From: Chrysaora quinquecirrha
Lineage: Eukaryota > Cnidaria > Scyphozoa > Semaeostomeae > Pelagiidae
Reading direction: 5' to 3'
Length of the DNA stretch: 64,000 bases
Assembly: GCA_014526335.1 (NCBI GenBank)
Contig: JACTAT010000012.1
Coordinates: 572,737 to 636,736, forward strand
Below are positions 37,701-44,386 of this stretch, piece by piece (positions within the stretch are counted from its first letter, which is position 1; the number at the start of each line of letters is the position of its first letter). The notes below the pieces were generated by a model, which was not told the DNA's origin, did not search any database, and saw only the letters and a list, made by a program, of their open reading frames with translations. The position numbers and the translations under genes are program-made.

Positions 37701-40700
37701 TTCAAAAATCGCAAGTTGCGACTAAGGACGTTACTATTATGGGCTAGTCTTCTCCCCTCCGTCTCTCAAATTTACTTTCGAAAGGAAGCAAACAGATCCT
37801 TACCTTTTCTTGATGTCTTTGTCGAAAACACTACAACTGGGTTCCTAACTTAAACGGCCTCTTTATATGTCGGCATCTACATACGTAAGAGTCCGGAACA
37901 GACGAACAAAATTATCCTCATTTATACTCATGTTTATCATGCAATACGATTTTTAAAAAGTAGACTTGATACACATTGGTCTTACACAAAAAGGTCGATT
38001 TTTATTGATCACGGCTATCCTGAGGAAAATTTCGGAATGTTTGGCAAGAAAATCACAATTTCAAATCATAAGTGAACTGTTCAGTACAAAAAGGCTTCGA
38101 TATCTGTCTCCTTTCGATTCGAAAATCAAGTGAAAAGGGCATTAATAGGTGCTTCGCTGCTGCCAAACTTTGATTAGCTTTAAGCAACGGAAGGGCCATT
38201 CATTCAATCATTCAAAAGGACTATGTAGCTGCCTCTCTCCAAAAAAGCTTTGTCATTATGAATCTTCGTGCCCTTGTGATGCCAGTTTCGAAGGTCATAC
38301 TTCCAACAGATTAGACGATAGGAAACGGCAGCACGTTCCTATGATTATCCGTTCACACAATATTTTCGAAACAACCCTGCGGTTCCATACAAAACCCACA
38401 ATTACACAGAATTCTGTTAAAGGGCAACCTAAATTGATTATCCAAATTACGAAAAATTTTGGAATCTGTCAATATCAAAACAATCAGGCCAGTTCTACGT
38501 AGGTAGGTTAAAGATGTCGTTTTCCACTTAAACTCTTCAACAAAATCTATCGGTCTTCCCGCAGTACAGTACAAGTCAAGCTAAAAAACCTTTCTGACAG
38601 CTATATCTTTGCTTATATTCAAGCTTAGTCGATGTTTCGATTTATCTCTGACCTGTACACTCGACTGACGAGGACTGTCAGAAGAAAAAAGCTTTTAAAA
38701 CTGTGATAAACAGCAGGAACATTTTCAGGCATACTTGAAAGCTTTTTTTGTCTGACACTCCCCAGAGTATGAACGTCAGAAACAGACCGAAACAATGCAC
38801 CAAGGCAGAATTTATACCCAGATGCGGCTCGAAATGCACCAATCAGAAAGAAAAGCTGAATTGGCATTGTGTTTTAAACACCAATCAGCTTTAGGCGGGA
38901 AGAACAATGAAAATTAATTGAAGAGTCCAAGTGAGAAAACAAACTCTTTCTGTTAACATAGAACCGGCTTTTTGGTTTTGATGTGGTTTTGAAGTAAAAC
39001 AAAGATCTTGCTTTGCCAAAGACTTAAAACAATCCTCGCTGTAATTTTCTGCACAATTAGGGTTGTCGAGGAGATGTTGTCATATGGCCAAATCATGCTT
39101 GAGACTACTTGTTGTTTGGACCCACGTGGTGGTTGCTCTCTTTGCCGAAAATTTGATCGAAGTATTTACTCTCATTTATTTTTTTTATTATTATTCTATT
39201 TTGCAAGAGCAATCCTTATTTTTTTGAAGAACTCTTGAATTCTTCAAGAATTCTTGACAGAGAAAAATTAACCTCGTCAACACTCTAGTTCATCGAGCAC
39301 TTATGATTCGCTCTGAAACTCGGCTTGATTCGGAGTTGGACAAAATAAAGGCTATTCTTATTGAAAACGGTTACCCGGAGAACGTTATTTCGGATTGTTT
39401 CCGCAAGAAGATCCCAACTTTTTCGGCTGACAAAAAGTACGGTCCGCGAAATTCCCTGTTTACTAAAAAATTCCGTGGCTGCGCAACGTTTCCTTGCGAT
39501 TCGAAGATCAAATTAAAAAGACCATTATATAAGTGTTCCGCTCATGCCAACCCTAGGTTGATTTTTAGCACTCGGAAAGTTATAATTCAAAAGGATTGCG
39601 TGCCTACCACACAGAAAAGTTTGGTTATTTATGAATTTTCGTGCCGGCGTGATGCCAGGTACCTAGGCCGCATTTCCCAGAGACCAGAAGACAGATTAAA
39701 ACAGCATTTTCCTACCAACATTCGTAACCACAACTTTCGGCAAAGGGAGCAACCACCCCGTGGTCTAAACAACAACCCACGCTTAAACATGATTCTGCCA
39801 TAGGACAACATTTATTAGATCACCCAGAGTGTGCAGAAAATTACAACGAGGATTGTTTTCGAATAATTGGCAGGGCTAGATCCTCGTTTCATCTCAGCGT
39901 TTTGGCCAAAAGGCCGGTTCTGTGTAGACAGAAAGAGTTCGTTTTCTCACTTGGACTCTTCAATTAATTCTATTGGTCTTCCCGCTGTATCCGGCTAGCT
40001 GATTGGTGTTTTAAACACAGAACCAATTCAGCTTCTCTTTGATTGGTGCATTTCGAGCCACATCTAGGGTATAAATTCCACCTGGATTCATTGTTTCGGT
40101 CTGTTTCTGACGTGAATACTCTGGGGAGTGTCGGGCGAAAAAAGCCATTTTGAAGTTTGTACTTCTCAAAAAAGCTTTTAAAGTACACCTTCTGATTTTT
40201 TCGCTTTTCATGGCAACTTTGAAATAGTGCGAAAACACCTTGCCATTTGCATATAAGGTTTGGTGAGCGGATTTCAAGTTGTCCATTTCATTAAGTGTTG
40301 CCTATTCAGGCTTATGATTCCTTTTCGGTTTAAATTATCAATGCTGCATAGGAATATGCGAGTGGATGACTTGGGCAACATTAATACTTCAATGTACTGC
40401 TCACTAGAAACCAGAGGTACTATTGCTTCCCTTTCCACTTCTATTAAATCATAATGCTACCCAGGGAAGGGTCCTTTTCTTAAAAGCATCAATATGTTCA
40501 GTAGATTAGCATAATAAGTAAGCCATCGTCTTCGGAAGAGATTCTTTACATGCATCTTCAACTAAACGTTTTAGAACTCATACAGGATTTCATAGAATTA
40601 GAATAAGTTTAATCGTCACCTTGAATAGACCATCTCTAAATTGTTGTTTTAACTTTGTAGGTAGTTTAAAAGTCTTTGCTCCTCCAGTAACGGAAATCAA

Positions 40701-43455
40701 CAGTTTTGGGAACTCTAATTTCCATTCTTTCAGCAGAAATTTAAGAGCTTTATCTGCATCAGTGTGGTCAGCAATGCGTATATACTGTATTAGAAAAAAG
40801 TAATGGTCAATGAGTTGAAGTGAAGATTGAATGACAGCAGATACAACTAATAATTAAGCTCAGCCTTTATGCTCTGATAAAATTTTTGTTACAAAGAGTA
40901 TACCTGATATGAAATGATGCTGATTGCGGAGAAGATATGAATAAACGAGGGGATTAGAAATGAAGTATGATTTTATGCGCTTTGTACAGTATTCTGTAAA
41001 CAGACGCAAGTAAAAAGCAGTGTTAAATAATCCAATAAGGCATTAAACATTTCTAAATAATGCAAAGGCAAATCCAATATCATAACACTAAAAATTGCAT
41101 CGCTCCTTTTTCTTACCTTTTAGAACTAGTAGATGTTATTTTGTAGAGTTTCGAGTACAGCCCCTTGAAAAACAGTTTAACCGACTGACGGGGCTACTGC
41201 GCAGAAAGAATTTTAAATTGAATTAAAATGAAGAAATGAAAATGCAAAAACGAGTACCTCTCCCTGTCCTTACCTAAATCTGAAAACTTCTAACTATTCC
41301 TTCATAAATTCATAAATCCTGAAAATGATACCTTCCTGATGCTTAGTACCCTAAATACACAAAATGTCCCTCCCCGCTTTGCTAGCGGAACATAATTTCA
41401 GCATGATCAAAATGAGTTATTTGTAAAAAGCTGTAACACAAAACATGATAACCTTAGCTCTTGTTTTCCGGGCACAGCCATGGAACTCAACCTCTCCATA
41501 AGCATTTGTCTTGCACGACTTTATGTGACGCTTTGCATCCCATGTTACACCCAAGTTTTTATTCAGCAGTGCCTCTGAATTGTGGTGCTCTTCTGGACGA
41601 CCGCAGAAGCAAAACCTGAAATGCATTTAAAGGATTTCTCAACACAACGGTGAAAAAATATAATGAATAATGAAATGCGGAATTTCAACTACGACTGCAA
41701 ACAAATTCAGTTACCCTAAATAACCGAACAAGCTTTAGAGCTGTTGTCTATATTATCCGATTTTTACGATTGCTTTTGCGAAGAAAGGTTTAGACGCATA
41801 GAATAAGCTTGGAGAATAATCGACTGGCTTAGACGGAAACTGAGGAGGATTTAGTCCGGTGGCAAAAGCGAATTTCAAGGATGACTTTGACATCGAGTAC
41901 ATATGGGTTCTTATTTTATTTTCTGTTTATATGGTCATAGAAGACTCGAAAATACGAAACTTGCCCCTTCCAAGTGGTTTGGAAAATTTTTTATAACCTG
42001 CCGAAGATGCGTCATGTCCAAGGTAAAAAATTCAAAATCTGGTCTCATTCGAATGGAAATTGACCCTAGATTCCAAATATAGTATCAATGTTAGTCGCCG
42101 CATATATAGATCAAAACATATTGCTCAAGACATTTGACTTTTATAAACAAAAATCAAAAGTAAATGCTAAATTAAAAACGTTCTTTGAAAAATTATTGTT
42201 AGTTAGTTAGCGTAGCTTGTATGTTAGTAAGTTAGCTAGTTCACTTTGGAAGATAGTAAGTTAGTTAGTAAGTCAGTTAGTAAATTAGTTAGTTAGTTAG
42301 TTAAATTTAGTTTGTTTGTTAGTTTGTTAGGTAATTAGTTAGTTGGTGTTTTAGTTAGTTAAATAGTTAGTTTGTTTAATTAGTTAGTCTTATCGCTAGT
42401 TAGTTGCGTAGTAAATTACTTAATTAACTAACTAAATAACTAGCTAACTGACTAACTAACTAAAGAACAAACTAACTAACTTGCTAACTTACTATCTTTC
42501 AAGGTGACTAACTGACTAACTGACTAATTAACTAGCTAACATAATAACTAACTTAATAATTAGCTAAGTAACTATCTGAGTAACGTACAAGCTATGCTAA
42601 CTAACAAACAGAAAAACTAGTTACCTAACTAACAAACTACCCTTTCTAACTAAGTAACTAACACACTTAATATCTCCGAAAGTAGCTAATTGATTACCTG
42701 ACTAACTTACAAGTTATGCTGGCTAGATAACTAACTGACTAACTAACTAAGTAACTAACTAACTATCTAACTAACTAACAAACAAATTAAAAAACAAACT
42801 TGCTAATTACCTAACTAACTCACTAACTAATTAAATAACTTATTAACTTACTTACTATTTTAGTATCTTCCAAAGTAGCTAACTAACTAACTTACTAACG
42901 TACAAGCTATGCTAACTAACTAACTAGATAATTCTTAGCTTTTCTTTCCTAAACAACCCTTCAAACTTGCATGGTCAATAAGAAGACATGTTTAAGCACA
43001 GAGCAACAAGAAGAAACGATGCGGCTTATGCCTCACAAGACAAAAAATTAAAAAAAATAAGCGTTTATCTAAAAGCTGCCACGAAAACAAATTCTATCAG
43101 TAACATTTCAGGCACAATCAGTGGTAATAATCGAATTTTGCAAGGATTCAATTATCCAACTTCATCTAGAAAAAAAATAATAGACATATCTTTCCTCTAC
43201 TACTAACTGACTCATTGCTGTCTGATGAATGCATAAAGCCATAGTAGAAAACTCGTTTTTCGTGTCTGATAATATATTCTCCTCTGCTTAGCATTGAGCA
43301 ACTAACCAAATATACAAATAAAAGCAACAAACCATTAAAAAATTTGGTCATCCTTCTCACATAAAAAGGGATACGTACCGCCCTCCATCTCTTCTGCAAA
43401 AGTAAATGCAGGTTCTCTTCTGAAAACTTGTGCTAGACGTAGACGTAGTAAAAGT
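649..43455 (-). CDS. trpm: TRPM-family cation channel gene, 19 exons mapped, incomplete at both ends
   Basis: Spliced gene for a melastatin-type TRP channel, a tetrameric plasma-membrane or organellar cation channel. The mapped exons total about 3.2 kb (about 1074 codons). In order they give: the N-terminal Cys-rich start with CFCGRP; the SLOG domain ([20 protein letters not shown], then [17 protein letters not shown]); MHR repeats ([28 protein letters not shown]); LFVWAVL and [16 protein letters not shown]; then S1-S6, a pore loop with [10 protein letters not shown], and the TRP helix [12 protein letters not shown]. All junctions are GT-AG. Phases agree at every junction except the gap between 22515 and 15573, where exon(s) are missing. 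The pore and TRP helix resemble the TRPM1/3/6/7 branch more than TRPM2 (family knowledge, by eye). Whether it ends in an alpha-kinase, a NUDT9-like or a plain tail cannot be seen, because the C-terminus lies left of base 649 and probably outside the window. The start codon was not found. One exon (6907-7154) is one base short. Confidence 0.93.
870..4457. repeat. TRPM introns with simple-sequence tracts
   Basis: Apart from exon 2616-2742 this holds only AT-rich intron. An (ACAAC)n-like tract runs from about 3366 to 3442, and a degenerate TGATA(T/A) tract from about 3567 to 3622. Open frames here are short and show no family resemblance. Confidence 0.6.
2616..2742 (-). CDS. trpm: TRPM exon 18: S6
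   Basis: 127 bp, acceptor ttttttgtag, donor AA/GTAAGT. It encodes [17 protein letters not shown], then the S6 helix [20 protein letters not shown] and AIF. It begins with two bases completing Asp and ends in phase 2, completing the conserved N of LLIAxFN in the next exon. Confidence 0.96.
4458..4641 (-). CDS. trpm: TRPM exon 17: S5 and pore loop
   Basis: 184 bp, acceptor gttttacag, donor G/GTAAGA, ends in phase 1. It encodes [28 protein letters not shown], then [28 protein letters not shown] is a TRPM signature. The filter region YGE keeps the acidic residue that lines the pore in TRPM6/7-type channels. An antisense open frame is a shadow. Confidence 0.97.
5530..5745. repeat. (GAT)n microsatellite in TRPM intron
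   Basis: About 215 bp of imperfect GAT/GAC triplets. It creates Met/Ile-rich open frames on both strands that are artefacts. It lacks the conserved ends seen around the similar tracts at 28.7 and 35.8 kb. The rest of the intron (4642-6906) shows nothing else recognisable. Confidence 0.8.
6907..7154 (-). CDS. trpm: TRPM exon 16: S3-S5 start, with a one-base frameshift
   Basis: 248 bp where the phases demand 249. The first part reads [20 protein letters not shown] and [12 protein letters not shown]. The second reads [44 protein letters not shown], in a frame shifted by one base. The shift lies between 7046 and 7063, where the minus strand has two runs of five T. One extra T in either run restores an uninterrupted TRPM S3. 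No splice sites fit in between. It is a real null allele, a young pseudogene or a homopolymer error; conservation on both sides favours an error or a recent change. Acceptor cttgcag, donor ATG/GTAAGT. Confidence 0.9.
7155..10652. other. TRPM intron, largely unannotated
   Basis: 3.5 kb without recognisable coding sequence. An AT-only tract lies near 7495-7550, and a short CCTGTTCCCG-type minisatellite near 10201-10256. Several short open frames on both strands overlap each other and none resembles a family I know. Confidence 0.5.
10653..10781 (-). CDS. trpm: TRPM exon 15: S1-S2 region helices
   Basis: 129 bp (43 codons), acceptor ttcgacag, donor CAG/GTATAA, phase 0 at both ends. It encodes [18 protein letters not shown], then a second hydrophobic helix [17 protein letters not shown]. 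LSYLxFLxLFxYVVL and (E)ELRQ are standard TRPM membrane-domain signatures. Confidence 0.96.
11448..11622 (-). CDS. trpm: TRPM exon 14: linker and EFYxAPxxKFW motif
   Basis: 175 bp, acceptor accttttag, donor GTG/GTAAGT. It starts with one base completing Met and ends in phase 0. It encodes [29 protein letters not shown], then [20 protein letters not shown]. The EFYxAPIxKFW motif marks the start of the S1-S2 region in TRPMs. Confidence 0.95.
11623..13175. repeat. TRPM intron with short direct repeats
   Basis: Contains a TTCCGTATT cluster at about 12785-12818 and, at about 12860-12922, four imperfect copies of GCATTGATTACTGTTCA. No coding sequence was recognised. Confidence 0.5.
13176..13342 (-). 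CDS. trpm: TRPM exon 13: pre-S1/S1 start and acidic linker
   Basis: 167 bp, acceptor gtttttttag, donor AT/GTAAGT, ends in phase 2. It encodes [20 protein letters not shown], then [20 protein letters not shown] and a further acidic run. FPPxIL...F..K.E.RDMPQT matches the TRPM ILFPPxILxLEF segment. The longest open frame here is a different, non-coding one. Confidence 0.93.
13486..13714 (-). CDS. trpm: TRPM exon 12: LLDQC...LLTYEL block
   Basis: 229 bp, acceptor catttcag, donor AAG/GTATTT. It encodes [20 protein letters not shown], then [20 protein letters not shown] and [14 protein letters not shown]. This matches the TRPM LLDQxxxxDExxAxKLLTYEL..WSxxTCLxLAV...C.Q.LL.D.W.G segment just before the membrane domain. 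Confidence 0.97.
13828..14144. mobile_element. MITE-like element, ~317 bp with ~36-bp terminal inverted repeats
   Basis: The left end reads GCCTAGTT then ATGCGTTGAAGTTATGCC and GCAGCAAA. The right end is its near-perfect reverse complement (TTTGCTGCGGCATAACTTCA, then ACGCAT and TAGGC). The interior repeats GCGGCA-type words and has no coding capacity. A target duplication is not clear: flanks ctaag and gcaag match only in part. It lies in a TRPM intron. The superfamily cannot be assigned from the ends alone. Confidence 0.75.
14320..14905. other. GC-richer intronic block of unknown origin
   Basis: Visibly richer in G and C than the surrounding intron. It carries an 81-codon minus-strand open frame (14323-14568) with a varied, protein-like composition ([32 protein letters not shown]) and a 71-codon plus-strand frame at 14690-14905. 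I recognise neither. A fragment of a mobile element is the most likely explanation. Confidence 0.3.
15227..15573 (-). CDS. trpm: TRPM exon 11: pre-S1 WAV(L) block
   Basis: 347 bp, acceptor after a poly-T tract (ttttag), donor GC/GTAAGT, ends in phase 2. It encodes [28 protein letters not shown], then [20 protein letters not shown] and [19 protein letters not shown]. The last blocks match TRPM1/3/6/7/8-type [31 protein letters not shown]. Confidence 0.96.
15690..16185. repeat. 48-bp GGTGGT minisatellite plus ATT microsatellite
   Basis: The phrase GATGGTTGTAGGGGTGGTTG recurs about every 48 bases (near 15880, 15928 and 15976, then 16046), followed by an (ATT/ATG)n tract to about 16185. The minus strand reads as a 200-codon His/Pro/Asn-rich frame. 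That is a consequence of the 16-codon repeat and not evidence of a gene. Confidence 0.8.
16677..16739. repeat. ACGACC(C/T) short tandem repeat
   Basis: Seven or so copies of an ACGACCCT/ACGACCTC octamer-to-decamer. The same word recurs as a short array at 27083-27114 (TACGACCCTG). Confidence 0.7.
18242..18282. other. Strong hairpin AAGCAAGGCCC / GGGCCTTGCTT
   Basis: Near-perfect inverted repeat with about 14-bp arms and a short loop, inside the sequence that interrupts the Penelope-like copy. It could be the end of a small hairpin transposon or a structured RNA. No promoter or terminator is evident. Confidence 0.5.
18426..18526 (-). CDS. Candidate TRPM exon inside Penelope-like sequence
   Basis: Open stretch with donor AAG/GTAAAT ending in phase 0, which is what the next confirmed exon (15573) needs. 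It encodes [12 protein letters not shown] and [12 protein letters not shown], a charged stretch like the variable MHR4 linker of TRPMs. The only usable acceptor (gtgacag) lies in sequence homologous to the tail of the Penelope-like element around it, and it would need a phase-1 exon upstream that I did not find. It may be a real exon, an exonised insertion or chance. Confidence 0.3.
19340..19566 (+). pseudogene. Unidentified plus-strand coding-like fragment
   Basis: A 75-codon frame with protein-like composition, ending in a TAA stop at 19564-19566. It reads [20 protein letters not shown], then [20 protein letters not shown] and [16 protein letters not shown]. It is preceded directly by tgcagtttag, which could be a splice acceptor. 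It has no start codon of its own. It lies antisense in a TRPM intron between Penelope-like fragments. It may be the 3' exon of a nested gene, a processed pseudogene or part of a mobile element; I do not recognise the family. Confidence 0.35.
19860..20345. mobile_element. Penelope-like fragments, both orientations
   Basis: 19860-19965 matches the connector region on the minus strand. 19968-20345 matches the endonuclease and tail on the plus strand (TGCGTACCTACCACACA, then GGTTAAAACAGCACTTTCCT) with a break at about 20145-20265. Both are too damaged to code. Confidence 0.65.
20440..20600 (-). pseudogene. Unidentified minus-strand coding-like fragment
   Basis: A 49-codon frame from an ATG to a TGA reads [20 protein letters not shown], then [20 protein letters not shown]. 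The composition looks like protein, and a neighbouring frame upstream is also protein-like, as if a frameshift separates them. It does not fit the TRPM exon phases and I do not recognise it. Confidence 0.25.
21145..21425 (+). mobile_element. Penelope-like 3' tail fragment
   Basis: Resembles the 3' tail of the copy at 39.3-40.2 kb: GTCTTCCCACTGTATCC, then a GATTGxTTTAAAxCA stretch, and GAGTGTCAGACAAAAAA at the end. The 20.35-21.14 kb stretch before it contains nothing I recognise. Confidence 0.5.
22515..22649 (-). CDS. trpm: TRPM exon 10: ankyrin-like MHR4 repeat
   Basis: 135 bp (45 codons), acceptor tcccacag, donor GTT/GTAAGT. It encodes [20 protein letters not shown], then [20 protein letters not shown] and GLYCV. 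This matches the TRPM block LxxALxxDRxxFVKLxLENGVxxxxFLTxxRLExLY. The next exon in the gene could not be placed with confidence. Confidence 0.95.
22650..24465. other. TRPM intron, nothing recognised
   Basis: 1.8 kb of AT-rich sequence. A 60-codon minus-strand frame at 22722-22904 does not match TRPM phases or any family I know. No repeats are evident. Confidence 0.5.
24466..24566 (-). CDS. trpm: TRPM exon 9: LALxWNRxDIA motif
   Basis: 101 bp, acceptor aaattttag, donor CCG/GTAAGT. It encodes [20 protein letters not shown] followed by [13 protein letters not shown]. This matches the near-invariant LALAWNRVDIARSxIF motif of TRPM MHR3. A longer frame on the opposite strand covers the same DNA and is not coding. 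Confidence 0.95.
25803..26500 (+). repeat. Dispersed repeat, left copy of an inverted pair
   Basis: About 700 bp that recurs, reversed, at 29995-30690. It starts near GTCACTTTTGAGTGGAGAAA and ends near TTCCCAAAGTACATTAAACA. The copies have diverged by substitutions and small indels. Open frames inside them differ between copies by frameshifts, so coding is unlikely. The family is unknown. Confidence 0.75.
27083..28130. repeat. Composite of short tandem and degenerate repeats
   Basis: Contains a TACGACCCTG triplet array (27083-27114); a roughly 240-bp direct duplication (about 27330-27480 and 27570-27715), each copy with CCATTCCACTCCACTCC words and ending CTCCATGTTTTACAGAT; and a tract at 27780-28130 where GGAA(T/C) recurs every 10-12 bases. 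No gene was recognised. Confidence 0.55.
28222..29200 (+). mobile_element. Satellite-cored element with conserved ends, copy A
   Basis: The 5' end TATGTCCGAGGGACATAATG is followed by about 230 bp conserved with copy B (GTTTGTGGAACGCATGTATG, GACGCTTTTT, GAAGTAACTTT). Then comes a 480-bp (GAT)n core (28680-29160), and the 3' end GTCCTTCGGACATTGCGATA then GCATTGCTATGTTT. Both ends can form hairpins. No coding capacity. The layout resembles non-autonomous Helitron/Helentron-type elements (inference). Confidence 0.75.
29995..30690 (-). repeat. Dispersed repeat, right copy of an inverted pair
   Basis: Reverse-complement counterpart of 25803-26500, e.g. CCCAATATAAGCTCCCAAAT against ATTTGGGAGCTTATATTGGG. 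With its partner it frames the satellite-cored element in one TRPM intron. It ends about 60 bp from the TRPM exon at 30749-30818. Confidence 0.75.
30749..30818 (-). CDS. trpm: TRPM exon 8: DIDxAIL micro-exon
   Basis: 70-bp exon. It encodes [20 protein letters not shown] and LLK, matching the TRPM motif (L)ITVF...DIDxAILxALLK. Acceptor cacaaag, donor A/GTAAGA. It ends in phase 1, completed by GC at the start of the next exon. It is too short to stand out as an open frame. Confidence 0.9.
31387..31525 (-). CDS. trpm: TRPM exon 7: helical linker after SLOG
   Basis: 139 bp, acceptor ttcttttag, donor TTG/GTAAGT. It starts with one base completing Gly and ends in phase 0. It encodes [20 protein letters not shown], then [16 protein letters not shown]. 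This is the region where TRPMs have a helical stretch ending CM-(x)KKxLIT. Identity rests on the matching phases on both sides as well as on sequence. Confidence 0.85.
31745..31950. mobile_element. Possible small inverted-repeat element
   Basis: Ends resemble each other inverted: GGCAAAACTAGGAGACAT on the left and ATGTCTCCTAATTAGCC on the right, about 200 bp apart in a TRPM intron. The repeat is short and imperfect, so this is tentative. Confidence 0.35.
32575..32746 (-). CDS. trpm: TRPM exon 6: LEGGPN block
   Basis: 172 bp, acceptor tctttgtag, donor GG/GTATGA. It begins with two bases completing an Asn codon. It encodes [20 protein letters not shown] and then [20 protein letters not shown]. 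It matches the VPVVxLxxEGGPN...PVVVxxGSGRAADxLA blocks of TRPM. An overlapping open frame on the other strand is a shadow. Confidence 0.97.
32747..34477. other. TRPM intron, nothing recognised except a short duplication
   Basis: AT-rich intron of 1.7 kb. A 23-bp tandem duplication (TATAAATGTTAAAGGAAAAC) lies at about 34170-34215. No coding sequence was recognised. Confidence 0.5.
34478..34652 (-). CDS. trpm: TRPM exon 5: HSHF-type block of SLOG domain
   Basis: 175 bp, acceptor tttaacag, donor A/GTATGT, ends in phase 1. It encodes [11 protein letters not shown] and then [20 protein letters not shown] with [13 protein letters not shown]. This matches the TRPM block (L)xxxHSHFILVDDGTxGKYGAExxLRxxLEK. 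The usual HSHF reads HTHF here. Confidence 0.96.
35181..36172 (+). mobile_element. Satellite-cored element with conserved ends, copy B
   Basis: The 5' end TATGTCCGAAGGACATAATG is a 17-bp palindrome plus flank. About 220 bp is conserved with copy A, followed by a GAT/GAC core at about 35720-36130, then the 3' end GTCCTTCGGACATTGCGATA and GCGCGGCTATGTTT. The terminal ATAGC-GCG-GCTAT hairpin varies between copies in its loop but pairs in both. It is in a TRPM intron, antisense to the gene. Confidence 0.8.
37369..37566 (-). CDS. trpm: TRPM exon 4: SLOG nucleotide-like loop
   Basis: 198 bp (66 codons), acceptor tacttgcag, donor CCC/GTGAGT. It encodes [20 protein letters not shown], then HVGEALQ and [19 protein letters not shown]. 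The TTGAW(I/V)xTGG and IGIAxWGxV blocks are diagnostic of TRPM proteins, where this Rossmann-like fold binds ligand in some members. Confidence 0.98.
38000..38600 (+). mobile_element. Penelope-like fragment, diverged copy
   Basis: Plus-strand endonuclease-type region around 38250-38350 (CGTGCCCTTGTGATGCCAG, then AGATTAGACGATAGGAAACG), followed by a tail ending GGTCTTCCCGCAGTACAG. It is more diverged than the neighbouring copies and its frame is broken. Confidence 0.6.
38625..39165 (-). mobile_element. Penelope-like 3' fragment
   Basis: Minus-strand copy of the 3' part (reverse complement of 39730-40160 with substitutions), tail to tail with the fragment on its left and head to head with the copy on its right. 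It includes CCCACGTGGTGGTTGCTCTC and GACACTCCCCAGAGTATGAA. Non-coding. Confidence 0.7.
39280..40260 (+). mobile_element. Penelope-like element, 5'-truncated, GIY-YIG endonuclease readable
   Basis: The best-kept copy in the window. A 166-codon frame (39303-39803) reads [20 protein letters not shown] (end of the reverse-transcriptase part), then [18 protein letters not shown] and [25 protein letters not shown]...YLG...R..E.R...H fits the GIY-YIG nuclease of Penelope-like retroelements. The reverse transcriptase itself is missing, so this copy cannot move alone. The tail carries GGTCTTCCCGCTGTATCC and GAGTGTCGGGCGAAAAAA. Confidence 0.85.
40620..40784 (-). CDS. trpm: TRPM exon 3: SLOG domain, first strand
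   Basis: 165 bp (55 codons), phase 0 at both ends. It encodes [20 protein letters not shown], then [19 protein letters not shown] and [11 protein letters not shown]. The [11 protein letters not shown] stretch is a TRPM hallmark. Donor AAG/GTGACG. Confidence 0.95.
40785..41452. other. TRPM intron, nothing recognised
   Basis: 668 bp of AT-rich sequence with no repeats or frames of note. Confidence 0.5.
41453..41615 (-). CDS. trpm: TRPM exon 2: CxCGRP motif, start of SLOG region
   Basis: 163 bp, acceptor atttcag, donor AAG/GTTATC. It encodes [11 protein letters not shown], then [20 protein letters not shown] and RKTRAK. This matches the conserved TRPM block C-x-CGR...H...W...KH....TDAFGxIxFxG...AKYxR. 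It starts with one base completing the codon from exon 1 and ends in phase 0. Confidence 0.92.
41852..42935 (+). mobile_element. TTAG foldback element, one-armed copy
   Basis: Begins TAGTCCGGTGGC and carries the same ~340-bp arm as the complete element at 59982-62740 (CATCGAGTACATATGGGTT, ACTTGCCCCTTCCAAGTG, ATGCGTCATGTCCAAGGTAA). Then comes a (TTAG)n-rich tract that flips to (CTAA)n at about 42418. The right arm is missing. It sits in a TRPM intron. Confidence 0.8.
43379..43455 (-). CDS. trpm: TRPM exon 1 of those mapped (N-terminal)
   Basis: 77 bp between a good acceptor (ttttacag) and the donor GTACGT. Read in phase 0 it gives [15 protein letters not shown], which matches the KKxCVYF segment just before the Cys-Gly motif of TRPM N-termini. 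It ends in phase 2, as the next exon needs. The longest open frame here is a different one ([11 protein letters not shown]...), so length alone picks the wrong frame. The exon upstream of it was not identified. Confidence 0.7.
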
Positions 43456-44386
43456 CTGTAAAATAGATAAAATCTGTTAAAGTTAAATAAAAAGCAGAAT
43501 GAGGTTGCAAATTGCTTATCTTCTTGAAAAACGTCGTCTTGATCCAGGGCTTCTTTCCTACAGAGGGGTAAACCATGCACACGTAATCCAATTGGCAATG
43601 AAAAATTTTTTAGGTTACACTGAAGTTTTGAAGAAGGCCTTTAATTTTTAGTACTTTCTCATTTTCATTTTGAAATCCTAAAATCAACAAATTTTTAAGG
43701 CAAACAAATTCAGGAGTTTGTACCTACTGGCCAACACATAAGTACGATTTGCATGTACTTACCTACATGTCATAAGGGGCAATCTAGACTGGTACGATTT
43801 AAAATATATATTCAATCATTTTGCTGTTCATGTTAGATTAAAAAACATTGTTCAAGCAGTTTTATACTGTTATACAGAATTTTAAGATTCAAATGCACGC
43901 CCTGATTTCGATTCAAGATTTGGTTTTGAATATCCCTAATCAAGACCCTGAAATCAAGATCGAGTTGATGGACCCTAAAGCAAGATCAATAACTAAAGAT
44001 TCAGATTCATTTTAAAATTGAATATTTGCAACTTCTAGCAGCTCCGGGGGGGTATTATTTCATCATTTCTGTCGTGGCTTTTGAGAACAACTAGCCCTTG
44101 ACCCGAAGAGCACTGCGCACGTTCCGACTCGGACTTTTTGCGCTTCGCAGGTCACTTTGGACCTCTGCGTTGCAACTGTTCTTCATCAACTGCAACATTC
44201 TAAAATTGTGCATCAGGTAGATTAGGGGACACAATGAAAGTTGGTTAATGATCACAGAAGAAAAATTCAGGTGATGTTAAAATTCTCCTACCTTGATTGG
44301 CGTAGAAGAAAGATAAAATAAAACTGAAAAAAAAATATAGAAAGAAAGACTCCATTGATCCAAGTGACGTTAATGAGATGGTTGTA

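Noticed and set aside
43335..43598. 87-codon minus-strand frame including [11 protein letters not shown]
   Set aside because: A different frame of the same DNA (FQKRTCIYF) fits TRPM sequence and the exon phases at both ends, so this longer frame is a shadow.
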